Origin: Planctomycetota bacterium
Lineage (GTDB): Bacteria > Planctomycetota > Phycisphaerae > WQYP01
NCBI GenBank assembly: GCA_021785155.1
Contig: JAJYGE010000056.1
Coordinates: 1 to 5,607, forward strand
DNA: 5,607 nt
Reading direction: 5' to 3'
The notes beneath the pieces were generated by a model. It searched no databases. It saw nothing but the letters and a program-made list of their open reading frames with translations, and was not told the DNA's origin. A program made the position numbers and the translations under genes. Shown one piece after another: positions 5,471 through 5,607 of this stretch (within the stretch, counting starts at the first letter, position 1; each line of letters starts with the position of its first letter).

Positions 5471-5607
5471 ATGCAACCCGCTTTACCGCAGTGGTCGGCC
5501 CATCATGAACCCTGGCAAACAATTGCCCGGCAGATCAATCGTATTGTCGATGCGGTCAATACCGATGCTTCGCTCATCGCCGCCGATGGATTAAATACGC
5601 ACCGCAT
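5471..5607 (+). CDS. Uncharacterised protein, N-terminal fragment
   Basis: This is the first 45 codons of a gene cut by the right edge. ATG 5471 is preceded by a modest GGGA ribosome site seven bases upstream and lies 13 bases after the previous stop, so the two genes are probably one operon. The visible part has no signal peptide. It contains PWQTIARQINRIVDAVN (14-30), a short amphipathic helix, followed by TDASLIAADG. I do not recognise the family. The small-helix start and the neighbour would fit a phage-like cluster, but that is speculation. Confidence 0.6.
   Translation, partial: MQPALPQWSAHHEPWQTIARQINRIVDAVNTDASLIAADGLNTHR

Overview
The window comes from a Gram-negative bacterium of intermediate GC content. 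It encodes an outer-membrane beta-barrel porin with a Sec signal peptide, and a second exported protein starts at the left edge. Strong AAGGAG ribosome sites precede both, and a textbook sigma-54 promoter shows that the organism uses RpoN. The porin family (putative beta-barrel porin-2), the style of the phosphatidylserine synthase and the unfamiliar gene pair at the right end give me an impression of the Planctomycetota or a relative. That placement is a low-confidence inference, and an alphaproteobacterium is not excluded.

Left part (1-1870, minus strand): two exported-protein genes lie in tandem, each apparently with its own transcription unit. The porin gene (1720 to 368) has a sigma-70-like promoter about 120 bases upstream and an intrinsic terminator just after its stop. 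Downstream of that terminator lies the control region of the second gene, which begins at 102 and runs off the window. This region holds a consensus-perfect sigma-54 promoter and, about 109 bases upstream of the predicted start site, a dyad where an enhancer-binding activator could sit. The two signal peptides look alike, so the second gene may be a porin paralogue under nutrient- or stress-responsive control.

Middle part (1870-4590): a glycosyltransferase of the GT4/WbuB type (+) and a CDP-alcohol phosphotransferase, PssA-type phosphatidylserine synthase (-), converge on a roughly 250-base intergenic region. Both concern the cell envelope (surface glycan and phospholipid head groups), but they are not an operon. 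The space between them is filled by a cluster of REP-like repeats. Three near-identical units of about 21 bases, TAG-CYY-GAYGC-GGAA-GCGTC, each form a GGAA-capped hairpin. Two are in one orientation and one is inverted, and a decayed fourth copy is likely. The two outermost units are 27-base inverted repeats with one mismatch, and the glycosyltransferase stop codon is the first three bases of the left unit. This is the most interesting structure in the window.

Right part (4590-5607, plus strand): divergently from pssA starts a 263-residue protein of no family I can name, followed after 13 bases by the start of another gene cut by the window edge. The pair looks like the beginning of an operon, and a phage- or virion-like structural role is possible but unproven. 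No tRNA, rRNA, CRISPR array, transposase or integrase gene is visible.
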